Source: JBBSHE01 sp038253325
Lineage (GTDB): Bacteria; Actinomycetota; Actinomycetes; Propionibacteriales; Nocardioidaceae
Length of the DNA: 54,377 bases
Assembly: GCA_038253325.1 (NCBI GenBank)
Contig: JBBSHE010000020.1
Location: forward strand, 1-54,377
Reading direction: 5' to 3'
Shown: positions 32,531-41,119 of the stretch, piece by piece
Position numbering within the stretch: position 1 is the stretch's first letter
Layout: each line of letters begins with the position of its first letter
The notes under the pieces: model-generated
What the model was told of the DNA's origin: nothing
The model's input: the letters and a program-made list of their open reading frames with translations, nothing else
The model's database searches: none
Made by a program: the position numbers and the translations under genes

Positions 32531-33175
32531 TCAGCTGAGCTGCGTCCCGATCAGGATCGCCGCGACCGCAGCAAGCAGCGCCAGCACCGGAAGGAGCGCC
32601 CACTGCTGGACGATCGGACGGTCCGGCGAGCCGGCCTTCTTCCAGCGCCGTTGACCGTCGTGGACGTAGCCGCGCACGAGGTCCTCGATGTGTGCGGTCA
32701 ACGTCCGGCTCGCCGTGTCCTGCTCTGGTGGCCCGTCCACCATGCCTGCCAGCTTCGTGCCGAGCATCATCTTGGCTACCGTCGGCCGTTCGCCGTACGC
32801 CTTCGACTGCTTGAGCTGTGCCCGGGTCGAGGTCACGACGCCGACGCAGCTGAACCGTCGTTCCTCCGTCACGACCTGGAACGTGGACAGAGCACGCACG
32901 TTCTCGATGTGTTCCCAGGGGATGAACACGTCGCGGACCATGTTGGTCAGCTGCAGTCCGTTGTCGTAGGCGGCGATGCTCGGCCGCAACAGCGCGACCC
33001 AGCACACCAGCTCGACAACGACGACGACGACGACCAAGAAGACCGCCTCGCTGCCGCCGGCGAAGGCGGCATAGACGCCAAGCGCGGCGAGGAGCGCAAG
33101 AACGCCGAGGGTGAGGTAGCGCGACGTCGGGTACGGTAACCGCCGAATCAGCGAGCCACGAGCGGATCGGTCCAT
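32531..33175 (-). CDS. Membrane protein with PH-like domain
   Basis: The 214-aa protein has two N-terminal hydrophobic segments (about 20-40 and 43-65), a central bPH-like domain (Y-D-N-G-L-Q-L-T-N ... I-P-W-E-H-I-E-N-V) and a C-terminal transmembrane anchor (about 190-212). Such actinobacterial proteins are uncharacterised. The ATG at 33175 is preferred over 33184 because a TACGAT box (33183-33188, minus strand) ends 7 nt before it, the spacing seen at other leaderless genes here. It is divergent from deoC. Confidence 0.75.
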   Translation of the reverse strand: MDRSARGSLIRRLPYPTSRYLTLGVLALLAALGVYAAFAGGSEAVFLVVVVVVVELVCWVALLRPSIAAYDNGLQLTNMVRDVFIPWEHIENVRALSTFQVVTEERRFSCVGVVTSTRAQLKQSKAYGERPTVAKMMLGTKLAGMVDGPPEQDTASRTLTAHIEDLVRGYVHDGQRRWKKAGSPDRPIVQQWALLPVLALLAAVAAILIGTQLS

Positions 33176-33256
33176 CTCGATCATCGTAGGTGTGAACGCG
33201 ACCGGGGGCGATGGGCTGTGTCGGAACCGTTACGCGCGGGTGAGCGAGTCCTGCCC

Positions 33257-33316
33257 GTGACACTGGCCTCGTCCCAGTGGCACTGGCCCCGGCCCGGTGG
33301 CACTAGACTCGTCCCG
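33257..33316 (+). repeat. Three tandem 20-bp units forming the deoC promoter
   Basis: Units start at 33257, 33277 and 33297, and each begins with GTGRCACT; a fourth GTG at 33317 is the deoC start codon. They are about 75-85% identical. Only the third unit carries TAGACT (33304-33309), a good -10 box 7 nt before the start; the same place in units 1 and 2 reads TGGCCT and TGGCCC. The array abuts the start codon exactly. Confidence 0.85.
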
Positions 33317-34291
33317 GTGACAACGGGGACGTCGGCGCCGCTCGGTATCGAAGACGCGACCAGCTCGGCGGCGGCGCTGCGCCGTTTTCTGCGTGGACTT
33401 CCCGGCGTCGACCAGGTGGGATGCGAGGCCCGAGCCCAGACTCTTGCCACCCGTTCGATCAAGACGACGTCGAAGGCGTTGGCCCTCGACCTCGCGATCC
33501 AGATGATCGACCTCACGACCCTCGAGGGCCAGGACACGCCGGGAAAGGTGCGCGCGCTGTGTGCCAAGGCTCGGCGCCCCGACCCTGAAGACCCCAGTTG
33601 CCCGCCGGTGGCGGCGATCTGCGTCTATCCCGACCTGGTCCCGTACGCCCGCTCGGCGCTCGGAAGATCCGGCGTCCGCGTCGCCTCGGTCGCGACCGCG
33701 TTTCCCTCCGGCCGCAGCTCGATCGACGTCAAGCTCGCCGACACCCGGGATGCGGTCGAAGCGGGAGCCGACGAGGTCGACATGGTGATCGACCGCGGCG
33801 CGTTCCTTGCGGGCAACTACCAACTGGTCTTCGACGAGATCGTCGCGACCAAACAAACCTGCGTCGAGGCTACTGACGACGAGGGGCCGCACCTCAAGGT
33901 GATCCTCGAGACCGGCGAGCTCGCGACCTACGACAACGTCAGACGAGCGTCGTGGCTGGCGATGATGGCCGGCGCGGACTTCATCAAGACGAGCACCGGG
34001 AAGGTGCAGCCGGCTGCGACGATGCCCGTCACCCTGATCATGCTCGAGGCGGTGAGGGACTTTCGGGAGCAGACCGGCCGGATGGTCGGCGTCAAGGCGG
34101 CGGGAGGTATCAGCACGTCGAAGGACGCCATCCGTTACCTCGTGATGGTCAACGAGGTCGCCGGAGACGACTGGCTCACGCCGAACTGGTTCCGGTTCGG
34201 AGCGTCCCGGCTGCTCAACGACCTGCTGATGCAGCGGACCAGGCTGAGCACGGGCCGCTACTCCGGATCCGACTATTTCACGCTGGACTGA
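33317..34291 (+). CDS. deoC: Deoxyribose-phosphate aldolase
   Basis: The 324-aa TIM-barrel aldolase cleaves deoxyribose 5-phosphate to acetaldehyde and glyceraldehyde 3-phosphate. The Schiff-base Lys is in G-A-D-F-I-K-T-S-T-G-K, and V-G-V-K-A-A-G-G-I-S-T supplies the proton-relay Lys. It is longer than E. coli DeoC, as usual for actinobacteria. The GTG at 33317 is set by the -10 box 7 nt upstream; other in-frame starts lie in the repeat. Two ALDH-type genes follow at once, likely to oxidise the acetaldehyde. Confidence 0.95.
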   Translation: MTTGTSAPLGIEDATSSAAALRRFLRGLPGVDQVGCEARAQTLATRSIKTTSKALALDLAIQMIDLTTLEGQDTPGKVRALCAKARRPDPEDPSCPPVAAICVYPDLVPYARSALGRSGVRVASVATAFPSGRSSIDVKLADTRDAVEAGADEVDMVIDRGAFLAGNYQLVFDEIVATKQTCVEATDDEGPHLKVILETGELATYDNVRRASWLAMMAGADFIKTSTGKVQPAATMPVTLIMLEAVRDFREQTGRMVGVKAAGGISTSKDAIRYLVMVNEVAGDDWLTPNWFRFGASRLLNDLLMQRTRLSTGRYSGSDYFTLD

Positions 34292-34294
34292 ACC

Positions 34295-35725
34295 GTGACC
34301 TTCGACTACTCCCCCGCACCCGAGTCCCGCGCGATCGTCGACCTGCGATCGTCGTACGGCCTGTTCATCGACGGCGCGTTCGCGGACGGCCGTGGAACGT
34401 CGTTCAAGTCGATCAGCCCGGCCACCGAGGAGGTCCTGGCGGAGATCTCGGAGGCGAACGACGCCGACGTCGACCGCGCGGTCAGGGCCGCCCGCCGCGC
34501 GTACACCCGGGTGTGGTCCACGATGCCCGGACCGGAACGCGGCAAGTACCTCTATCGGATCGCGCGGATCATCCAGGAACGCTCACGCGAGCTGTCCGTG
34601 CTCGAGTCGCTCGACAACGGCAAGCCGATCCGCGAGTCGCGCGACGTCGACGTGCCGCTGGTGGCGGCGTACTTCTTCTACTACGCGGGCTGGGCCGACA
34701 AGCTGGCGTACGCCGGCTACGGCCCGGACCCGCGTCCACTTGGCGTCGCCGGCCAGGTGATCCCGTGGAACTTCCCCCTGCTGATGTTGGCGTGGAAGAT
34801 CGCGCCGGCCCTCGCCTGCGGCAACACGGTCGTCCTGAAGCCGGCGGAGACGACGTCGCTGACGGCCCTGCTGTTCGCCCAGATCTGCCAGCAGGCGGAC
34901 CTTCCCCCCGGCGTCGTCAACATCATCACCGGCGCGGGCGCAACCGGTCAGGCTCTGGTCGCTCATCCGGACGTGGACAAGGTGGCGTTCACCGGATCCA
35001 CCGAGGTAGGCAAGGCGATCGGCCGGACGGTCGCCGGCACCCGGAAGACGGTGACGCTCGAGCTCGGCGGCAAAGCGGCGAACATCATCTTCGACGACGC
35101 CCCGGTCGACCAGGCGGTCGAGGGCATCGTCAACGGGATCTTCTTCAACCAGGGACACGTGTGCTGCGCCGGGTCGAGGTTGCTGGTCCAGGAGAGCGTG
35201 TATGACGACGTGCTCGCACGGCTCAAGCGCCGGATGCGAACCTTGCGGGTGGGTGACCCCCTCGACAAGAACACCGACGTGGGCGCGATCAACTCCGCGG
35301 AGCAGCTCGCTCGGATCCGTGAGCTGTCGGAGGTCGGGGAGTCCGAGGGTGCTGAGCGCTGGTCGGCCCCGTGCGAGCTGCCCGACCGAGGCTTCTGGTT
35401 TGCCCCGACGATCTTCACGGGCGTCTCACAGGCGCACCGGATCGCCCGCGAGGAGATCTTCGGACCGGTCCTGTCGGTCCTGACGTTCCGCACTCCCACC
35501 GAGGCGGTCGAGAAGGCCAACAACACGCCGTACGGCCTGTCGGCCGGGGTCTGGACGGACAAGGGGTCACTGATCTTGTGGATGGCCGACCGGCTGCGCG
35601 CCGGCGTGGTCTGGGCGAACACGTTCAACCGCTTCGATCCGACCAGTCCCTTCGGCGGGTACAAGGAGTCCGGCTACGGTCGCGAGGGCGGGCGGCACGG
35701 ATTGGAGGCCTACCTTGCCCACTGA
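34295..35725 (+). CDS. Aldehyde dehydrogenase (catalytic)
   Basis: The 476-aa NAD(P)-dependent enzyme has P-W-N-F-P-L (about 156-161), K-P-A-E-T-T, F-T-G-S-T-E-V-G, the general base Glu in L-E-L-G-G-K and the nucleophilic Cys in N-Q-G-H-V-C-C-A-G-S. It probably oxidises acetaldehyde from DeoC. It starts 4 bp after the deoC stop and its end overlaps the next ALDH-like gene by 11 bp, so the three are one operon. Confidence 0.93.
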   Translation: MTFDYSPAPESRAIVDLRSSYGLFIDGAFADGRGTSFKSISPATEEVLAEISEANDADVDRAVRAARRAYTRVWSTMPGPERGKYLYRIARIIQERSRELSVLESLDNGKPIRESRDVDVPLVAAYFFYYAGWADKLAYAGYGPDPRPLGVAGQVIPWNFPLLMLAWKIAPALACGNTVVLKPAETTSLTALLFAQICQQADLPPGVVNIITGAGATGQALVAHPDVDKVAFTGSTEVGKAIGRTVAGTRKTVTLELGGKAANIIFDDAPVDQAVEGIVNGIFFNQGHVCCAGSRLLVQESVYDDVLARLKRRMRTLRVGDPLDKNTDVGAINSAEQLARIRELSEVGESEGAERWSAPCELPDRGFWFAPTIFTGVSQAHRIAREEIFGPVLSVLTFRTPTEAVEKANNTPYGLSAGVWTDKGSLILWMADRLRAGVVWANTFNRFDPTSPFGGYKESGYGREGGRHGLEAYLAH

Positions 35726-36605
35726 CACCGGACGCACTCGGCGGTTGGATGTGCGCAAGACCTACAAGCTGTACATCGGCGGCGTCTTTCCGCGCTCCGA
35801 ATCCGGCCGCTCGTACGTCGTGCAGGACTCGCGGGGCCGGTTCCTCGCCAACGCCGCATACGCGTCGCGCAAGGACGCGCGCGACGCGGTGACGGCAGCG
35901 CGCAAGGCGTTCACCGGCTGGTCTGGCGCGACGCCGTACAACCGGGGGCAGGTGCTGTATCGGGTCGCCGAGGTGATGGAGGGCCGGCGTGAGCAGTTCG
36001 TCTCGGACGTCGCCGCGAGTGAGGGCATCACCGCACGGCGTGCAGCGAAGGTCGTCGACCAGGCGGTCGACCGATGGGTCTGGTACGCCGGCTGGGCCGA
36101 CAAGATCGCCCAGGTGGTCGGTGGTACGAACCCGGTAGCCGGCCCGTACTTCGACTTCACAGTACCGGAGCCGACCGGCGTCGTCGCTGTGCTCGCGCCG
36201 CAGCGCTCCTCCCTGCTGGGGCTGGTGTCCGTACTGGCGCCGGTCATCGTCTCGGGCAACACCGTCGTCGCGACGTCGTCGTACCAGCGGCCACTTCCGG
36301 CGATCACCTTGTCGGAGGTGCTGGCCACGTCCGACCTACCCTCCGGAGTGGTCAACATCCTGACCGGTCGGGTCGGCGACACGGCTCCCTGGCTGGCGTC
36401 CCACATGGACGTCAACGGACTCGACCTGACCGGGGCGGCCGGTGATCGTGAGCACGCCGTCGCGCTGGAGGTGGCGGCGGTCGACAACCTCAAACGGGTG
36501 ACCCGTGCGCCCGACGAGGAGCCGGACTGGACGGTCGAACCCGGCATGTCCCGCCTGACGGCGTTCCTCGAGACCAAGACCGTCTGGCACCCGATCGGCA
36601 CCTGA
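35715..36605 (+). CDS. Truncated, non-catalytic aldehyde dehydrogenase-like protein
   Basis: The 296-aa product covers the NAD-binding half of an ALDH (V-R-K-T-Y-K-L-Y-I-G-G onward). The P-W-N-F motif is A-P-Q-R, F-T-G-S is L-T-G-A-A, and no catalytic Cys or Glu segment exists; instead a short unrelated tail follows. The frame is clean, so this is a kept gene rather than decay. The TTG start at 35715 overlaps the active ALDH gene. The tight coupling suggests a partner subunit in a heteromeric complex (inference). Confidence 0.8.
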   Translation: MPTDTGRTRRLDVRKTYKLYIGGVFPRSESGRSYVVQDSRGRFLANAAYASRKDARDAVTAARKAFTGWSGATPYNRGQVLYRVAEVMEGRREQFVSDVAASEGITARRAAKVVDQAVDRWVWYAGWADKIAQVVGGTNPVAGPYFDFTVPEPTGVVAVLAPQRSSLLGLVSVLAPVIVSGNTVVATSSYQRPLPAITLSEVLATSDLPSGVVNILTGRVGDTAPWLASHMDVNGLDLTGAAGDREHAVALEVAAVDNLKRVTRAPDEEPDWTVEPGMSRLTAFLETKTVWHPIGT

Positions 36606-36915
36606 CTCTCGGCCCCCTGCCTGGGGCCGTTTGCCATGTTGACATGGGCTGGGCGCCGTTTGCCATGCTGGCTGGGCTGGGCGCCGTTTGCCATGCTGGC
36701 ATGGCAGATGGTCGCACGAACGCCCCGAATCGCCCCGCGTGGCGACCGTTTGCCGTGCGTAGTGCGAGGTGTGTCCGCCGGCCGGCACTCCGCCGGCCGG
36801 CGAGTGTCCGGGGTTTGCGTGCGTGGATCCACAGCGGGCGCGGTGCTCATGGCTTTCGTCCACAGGTTTCCGGTTGGCATTCCGTGGCTCGCGGATTCCC
36901 TCGAACATCGGTGGG
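36606..36915. repeat. 310-bp gap with a terminator and three TTTGCCATG hairpin elements
   Basis: GGCCCC (36611-36616) and GGGGCC (36623-36628) form a perfect stem 6 bp after the ALDH-like stop: the deoC-operon terminator. Three GTTTGCCATG elements follow at about 36629, 36658 and 36686, the last two preceded by GGGCGCC. The first folds as CCATGT-TG-ACATGG (36634-36647) and the third as GCCATG-CTGG-CATGGC (36690-36705); the middle one is incomplete. The remainder to 36915 shows no gene or clear promoter. Confidence 0.75.
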
Positions 36916-37896
36916 ATGGATCCCGTCCTTGCCTCTATCGCCGCCGACCAGGGTGGCGTCTTTCGCCGCAGCCAGGCGCTCCAGTCGGGGTACTCGCCCC
37001 GCGCCTTCCGTACGCTGTGCGCTCCTGGCGGGGAGTTCGTCCGAGTTCGTTACGGGGCGTTCGCGGTGCGAGAAACGTTCGAACGGCTCTCGGAAGTCCA
37101 ACGCGCCGTACTCCGTGTTCGTGGAGCGATGCTGTTCTGTGATCCCGACGCCACGGCGAGCCACAGCTCGGCGGGCAGGAGCTACGAGTTGCCGGTCTAC
37201 GGTGTCACAGATGATCTCGATCACCTCACTCGCGACGGTCCCACTCACGGACGGCGAAAGGAATCCGGGGTCGTTCATCATGTCGCCGAGCTCTGGCCGC
37301 CAGACATCGTCGACGTGAACGGAACGAGCACGACGTCTCGCGAACGGACCGCGATCGACTTTGCCCGCGAGTATGGTTACGCGTCCGGCCTCGTCTTTGC
37401 CGACGCCGCACTAGCGCTCGGAGCGAGCAAGCAGCGGATGCTGGAGTTGGCGGACCTGACCAGGCACTGGCCCCGGTCGACGACGATCCGGGCGGTCGCC
37501 AACGATGCGGACGGCGGATCGGAGTCACCCGGTGAAACGCTCATGCGTCCCCCGCTCATGCTGGCGGGTATCGGTCCAATCCGCCTCCAGCATGTGTTCC
37601 AGTTCGATGGATGGTCGGCGCGCGTCGATGCATACGCTCCGTTAGTCGACCACATCTTCGAGTTCGACGGGTGGATGAAGTACGACCCGGCACTCAATGG
37701 TGGAATCGACCCGAACACTGTTCTGCAGCGCGAGAAACGCCGCGAGAACTGGTTACGTGGCATGGGCATGGGCCTGACGCGATTTGAGTGGTACGAGGTG
37801 CAGCCCGACCGCTGGCAGCTTACGGTCGCCAGAATCCGCCGAGAGGTGGCGGAGCAGTCGAGACCGCGCCGCCGTCCTGTCTACCGACCGGCCTGA
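36916..37896 (+). CDS. AbiEi-like N-terminal domain fused to a DUF559 (Vsr-like) domain
   Basis: The 326-aa protein starts with a winged-helix segment (I-A-A-D-Q-G-G-V-F-R-R-S-Q-A-L) as in AbiEi-type antitoxin proteins. It ends with a PD-(D/E)XK-like DUF559 part: R-V-D-A-Y ... F-E-F-D-G-W-M-K-Y and R-E-K-R-R-E-N-W-L. Such fusions are common, multi-copy and uncharacterised in actinobacteria. No AbiEii toxin partner is adjacent. The ATG at 36916 lacks a good ribosome-binding site, so the start is uncertain. Confidence 0.75.
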   Translation: MDPVLASIAADQGGVFRRSQALQSGYSPRAFRTLCAPGGEFVRVRYGAFAVRETFERLSEVQRAVLRVRGAMLFCDPDATASHSSAGRSYELPVYGVTDDLDHLTRDGPTHGRRKESGVVHHVAELWPPDIVDVNGTSTTSRERTAIDFAREYGYASGLVFADAALALGASKQRMLELADLTRHWPRSTTIRAVANDADGGSESPGETLMRPPLMLAGIGPIRLQHVFQFDGWSARVDAYAPLVDHIFEFDGWMKYDPALNGGIDPNTVLQREKRRENWLRGMGMGLTRFEWYEVQPDRWQLTVARIRREVAEQSRPRRRPVYRPA

Positions 37897-38045
37897 TTGG
37901 GCCGATCCGATCACGAACGAGGCGGGTACGTCGGCGGCCGAACGTCTCGGTGGACGTGGCCCCCGGACGTACCCTGCGGGAAAGACGTCGCTCCGCATGG
38001 CCGATGGTCGGTCGCCTAGGTGAGTTGTCCCGGTTTCGGCGGCAA

Positions 38046-38067
38046 TTTGCCATGCTGGCATGGCAAA
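38046..38067. terminator. Perfect TTTGCCATG / CATGGCAAA hairpin between convergent genes
   Basis: A 9-bp perfect stem (38046-38054 with 38059-38067) has a CTGG loop. T-runs on one side and A-runs on the other suit termination in both directions, between the DUF559 gene and adenosine deaminase. It is the cleanest copy of a family also seen at 36629-36705 and 42452-42508. Confidence 0.7.
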
Positions 38068-38113
38068 GAGTCACGTGAACATCGCAAACGGTCGCACCAC
38101 CACGTAAGCGTCG

Positions 38114-39199
38114 TCAGGCGGGGATGGTGAGGGCCGCGTAGCCGGGTTTGATGACGCGCTCGATCAGGTCAAGCCGCTGGTTGAACGGAAGGAACGCGCT
38201 CTTCATCGCGTTGACCGTGGCCCACCGGATCTCGTCCAGGTCCCATCCGAACGCCTCGGCGAGCAGCCGCATCTCACGACTCATCGACGTACCGCTCATC
38301 AGCCGATTGTCGGTGTTGACCGTGACCCGGAAGCGCAGGCGCGCAAGCAGCCCGATCGGGTGGTCGGCGATGGACTGCGCCGCACCCGTCTGCAGATTGG
38401 ATGACGGGCACATCTCGAGCGGGACCCGGCGGTCCCGGACGTACGCGGCGAGGCGTCCCAGGGTGGCCTGACCGACGTCGACGGTGATGTCGTCGACGAT
38501 CCGGACGCCGTGGCCGAGTCGCTCGGCCCCGCACCACTGCAACGCCTGCCAGATCGACGGGAGGCCGAAGGCCTCACCGGCGTGGATCGTGAAGTGCGCG
38601 TTCTCGCGCTGAAGGTACTCGAACGCGTTGAGGTGGCGGGTGGGCGGGTAGCCGGCTTCGGCGCCGGCGATGTCGAACCCACATACGCCGCGGTCCCGGT
38701 TCGCCACCACGAGCTCGGCGATCTCCCGCGAGTACGCGGCCTGGCGCAGCGCGGTGAGGATCTGCTTGACGACGATCGGGCGACCGGCTCCCCGAGCCTC
38801 GGCCATGCCGCCGTCGAACCCGGCCTGGACGGCATCGACCACCCCCTGCAACGTGAGGTCTTGGGTCAGGTGCTGCTCGGGTGCGTACCGGACCTCTGCG
38901 TACACCACTCCGTCGGCCGCCAGGTCCTCGACGCACTCGCGGGCCACCCGCTCGAGGTCGCTCGGCCGCTGCATCACCGCGACCGTGTGCTCGAACGTCT
39001 CGAGATAGCGGACCAGCGAGCCCGAATCGGCCGACTCGACGAACCAGCGCCTGAGCCCGTCGGCGTCCGACCGAGGCAGCTGATGCCGAGTCTCCGCGGC
39101 GATCTCGATGATCGTCTCCGGCCGCAGGCCACCGTCGAGGTGGTCGTGCAGAAGTGCCTTCGGCGCCCTGACGTACGGGTCCGCGTCGAGGATCGGCAT
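38114..39199 (-). CDS. add: Adenosine deaminase
   Basis: The 361-aa zinc enzyme turns adenosine and deoxyadenosine into inosine forms, which PNP can then split. Motifs: H-D-H-L-D-G (zinc His pair), I-H-A-G-E (His and catalytic Glu), G-H-G-V, C-P-S-S-N, and N-T-D-N for the metal Asp; this last is usually T-D-D, as noted in several actinobacterial ADAs. The ATG at 39199 follows AGGA by 7 nt; an upstream start at 39238 has no support. It is divergent from fabG. Confidence 0.93.
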   Translation of the reverse strand: MPILDADPYVRAPKALLHDHLDGGLRPETIIEIAAETRHQLPRSDADGLRRWFVESADSGSLVRYLETFEHTVAVMQRPSDLERVARECVEDLAADGVVYAEVRYAPEQHLTQDLTLQGVVDAVQAGFDGGMAEARGAGRPIVVKQILTALRQAAYSREIAELVVANRDRGVCGFDIAGAEAGYPPTRHLNAFEYLQRENAHFTIHAGEAFGLPSIWQALQWCGAERLGHGVRIVDDITVDVGQATLGRLAAYVRDRRVPLEMCPSSNLQTGAAQSIADHPIGLLARLRFRVTVNTDNRLMSGTSMSREMRLLAEAFGWDLDEIRWATVNAMKSAFLPFNQRLDLIERVIKPGYAALTIPA

Positions 39200-39267
39200 G
39201 CGGATATCCTCGCATCTGCATCGGCAGGCACCGGACACGGTGTTGATGAAATCGGAAGGGTCGTCCT

Positions 39268-40026
39268 ATGACATCTGATCAACGGGTCGCGGTTGTGACG
39301 GGAGCCGCTCGGGGCATCGGAGCTGCCGTCTCCCGCCGGTTGGCTGCCGACGGGTACGCCGTCGGAGTGATCGACCTCGACGTCGAGAGTTGCGCCGGCA
39401 CGGTCCGGTCGATCGAGGACGCCGGTGGCCGCGTCCTCGCCGCGAGCGCCGACGTGGCCGACGCCGCGGCCGTCGAAGCCGCCGTCGCCACGGTGGCCGA
39501 AGGCCTCGGCGATCCGGTCGTGCTCGTCAACAACGCCGGGATCACCCGCGACAACCTGATCTTCAAGATGACCGAGGACGACTGGGACGCGGTGATCAAC
39601 GTGCACCTGCGCGGTGCATTCCTGATGACCCGCGCAACCCAGTCGTACATGACCAAGAACAACTGGGGCCGGATCGTCAACCTGTCGAGCCTGTCCGCGC
39701 AGGGAAACCGTGGCCAGGCAAACTACGCCGCCGCGAAGGCGGGTCTCCAGGGATTCACGAAGACGCTCGCGATCGAGCTCGGCAAGTTCGGTGTCACGGC
39801 GAACGCGATCGCGCCCGGCTTCATCGAGACGGACATGACGGCGCAGACGGCGAAGCGCCTCGGCGTCGACTTCGAGGAGCTGAAGAAGGCGCGGGCCGCT
39901 GCCACCCCGGTGCAGCGCGTCGGGGTGCCCGACGACATCGCTCACGCCGTCTCGTTCTTTGCCAGCGAGGGTGCGTCGTTCGTCACCGGCCAGGTGCTGT
40001 ACGTCGCGGGTGGCCCGGCCGACTGA
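39268..40026 (+). CDS. fabG: 3-oxoacyl-ACP reductase-type SDR
   Basis: The 252-aa short-chain dehydrogenase has T-G-A-A-R-G-I-G (NADPH), N-N-A-G, Ser140, Tyr153 and Lys157 (Y-x-x-x-K), and the I-E-T-D-M-T loop typical of FabG. It reduces 3-ketoacyl groups on ACP or CoA. GGAAGG lies 8 nt before the ATG. Its stop overlaps the MaoC gene (TGATG), so a reductase-dehydratase pair is made together, as in fatty acid or polyhydroxyalkanoate metabolism; the actual route is unclear. Confidence 0.92.
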   Translation: MTSDQRVAVVTGAARGIGAAVSRRLAADGYAVGVIDLDVESCAGTVRSIEDAGGRVLAASADVADAAAVEAAVATVAEGLGDPVVLVNNAGITRDNLIFKMTEDDWDAVINVHLRGAFLMTRATQSYMTKNNWGRIVNLSSLSAQGNRGQANYAAAKAGLQGFTKTLAIELGKFGVTANAIAPGFIETDMTAQTAKRLGVDFEELKKARAAATPVQRVGVPDDIAHAVSFFASEGASFVTGQVLYVAGGPAD

Positions 40027-40478
40027 TGCGTACGTTCAACGGGATCGACGAGCTCGCCACAGCGGTCGGCGAGCAGCTCGGATCCAGCGACTGGTTGACG
40101 ATCGACCAGAATCGCATCGACACGTTCGCCGACGCGACCGGCGACCACCAGTGGATCCACGTCGACCCGGAGCGAGCCGCGTCCGGACCGTTCGACGGCA
40201 CGATCGCGCACGGATACCTCACGCTGTCGCTGGTGCCACTGTTCGTCGCCGAGGTGCTGGCGATCGACGGCGTCTCGGTCAGGCTGAACTACGGCGTCAA
40301 CAGGGTCCGGTTCCCCGCACCGGTACGCGTCGGAGCGCGGGTGCGGGGAACCGTCGAGATCGTGTCGGTGAACGAGGGCGAGGGGAGATCGCAACTCGTC
40401 CTTCGTACCACCGTCGAGATCGAGGGCGAGGCGAAGCCGGCCTGTGTCGCGGAGACGGTGACCGTGCTGGTGCCGTAG
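40026..40478 (+). CDS. MaoC-like (R)-specific enoyl-CoA hydratase
   Basis: The 150-aa single hot-dog protein has the hydratase-2 motif: F-A-D-A-T-G-D-H-Q-W-I-H-V-D, with Asp and His, then G-T-I-A-H-G-Y-L-T-L-S. It would hydrate trans-2-enoyl-CoA to (R)-3-hydroxyacyl-CoA or the reverse. It is translationally coupled with fabG. Length is normal for actinobacterial MaoC dehydratases. Confidence 0.9.
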   Translation: MRTFNGIDELATAVGEQLGSSDWLTIDQNRIDTFADATGDHQWIHVDPERAASGPFDGTIAHGYLTLSLVPLFVAEVLAIDGVSVRLNYGVNRVRFPAPVRVGARVRGTVEIVSVNEGEGRSQLVLRTTVEIEGEAKPACVAETVTVLVP

Positions 40479-40510
40479 TCACGGCTCGACGCGCACGCAA
40501 GTCGCCGTGA

Positions 40511-40558
40511 CAAGTTTACAGAATCTCCTATGCATAGTAACTTGTGCATATGCGCAAG
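40511..40558 (+). promoter_or_regulatory. Operator/promoter cluster over the regulator start
   Basis: Several palindromes crowd here: CAAGTT (40511-40516) with AACTTG (40539-40544), perfect TATGCATA (40529-40536), and CTTG-T-GCATATGC-G-CAAG (40541-40558), whose centre is the ATG start at 40550. TAACTT (40538-40543) is a -10 box 6 nt before that ATG. The A/T-rich cluster is a likely binding site for the regulator it precedes. Confidence 0.6.
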
Positions 40559-41119
40559 CCTGCCGATCCGACGACGCTGCTCCGGGCGCTGGCACACCCG
40601 ATCCGGCAGGAACTCCTCGACCGGCTGGCCGTCGGACCGGCGACGTCCGCGATGCTCGCGCGTGCGATGTCGTCGAACACCGGGGTGTTGTCGTACCACC
40701 TCCGTGAGCTCGCCGCCGCCGGCCTGATCGTCCGCGATGACGAACACTCGCGCGGCCGCAAGCTCTACTGGATGCCCACCGAAACTCAGATCACGCACGA
40801 CGACCCCTCACGTTCGGCACCCGAGGTTCGAGACCTCGCCCACGCTGCTGTCGCGACCGAGCTCGCCAGGACGGTCCAGTCGATCCGGACGTACGTCGAC
40901 CGTGACGACATCGACGACGAATGGCGCGATGCCGCGCTCTTCTCCCGCTCGAACCTCCGACTCACGCCTGGACAGCTGCTTGCGATGAACGACGAGTACC
41001 TCGCGTTCGTCGACCGCTGGATCGCCGCAGCGACCGACGGCGAAGGACAACACGTACGGATCCGCCACTTCGCGTACCCGGACCCACCGGCGCGCGGACC
41101 CACCGAGGAGCAGTCATGA
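40550..41119 (+). CDS. ArsR-like winged-helix transcriptional regulator
   Basis: The 189-aa protein has an N-terminal winged helix (R-A-L-A-H-P-I-R-Q-E-L-L-D-R-L ... N-T-G-V-L-S-Y-H-L-R-E-L) of the ArsR/HTH_20 type and a C-terminal helical part of unknown ligand. No metal-binding Cys cluster is visible. The ATG at 40550 suits a leaderless start; a GTG two codons upstream is possible. It is co-translated with the hydrolase (ATGA) and probably autoregulated. Confidence 0.85.
   Translation: MRKPADPTTLLRALAHPIRQELLDRLAVGPATSAMLARAMSSNTGVLSYHLRELAAAGLIVRDDEHSRGRKLYWMPTETQITHDDPSRSAPEVRDLAHAAVATELARTVQSIRTYVDRDDIDDEWRDAALFSRSNLRLTPGQLLAMNDEYLAFVDRWIAAATDGEGQHVRIRHFAYPDPPARGPTEEQS

Noticed and set aside
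36636..37318. Small frames through the TTTGCCATG hairpins
   Set aside because: Composition (Trp/Gly/Cys-rich) follows the palindrome, and no homologous motif or ribosome-binding site is present.
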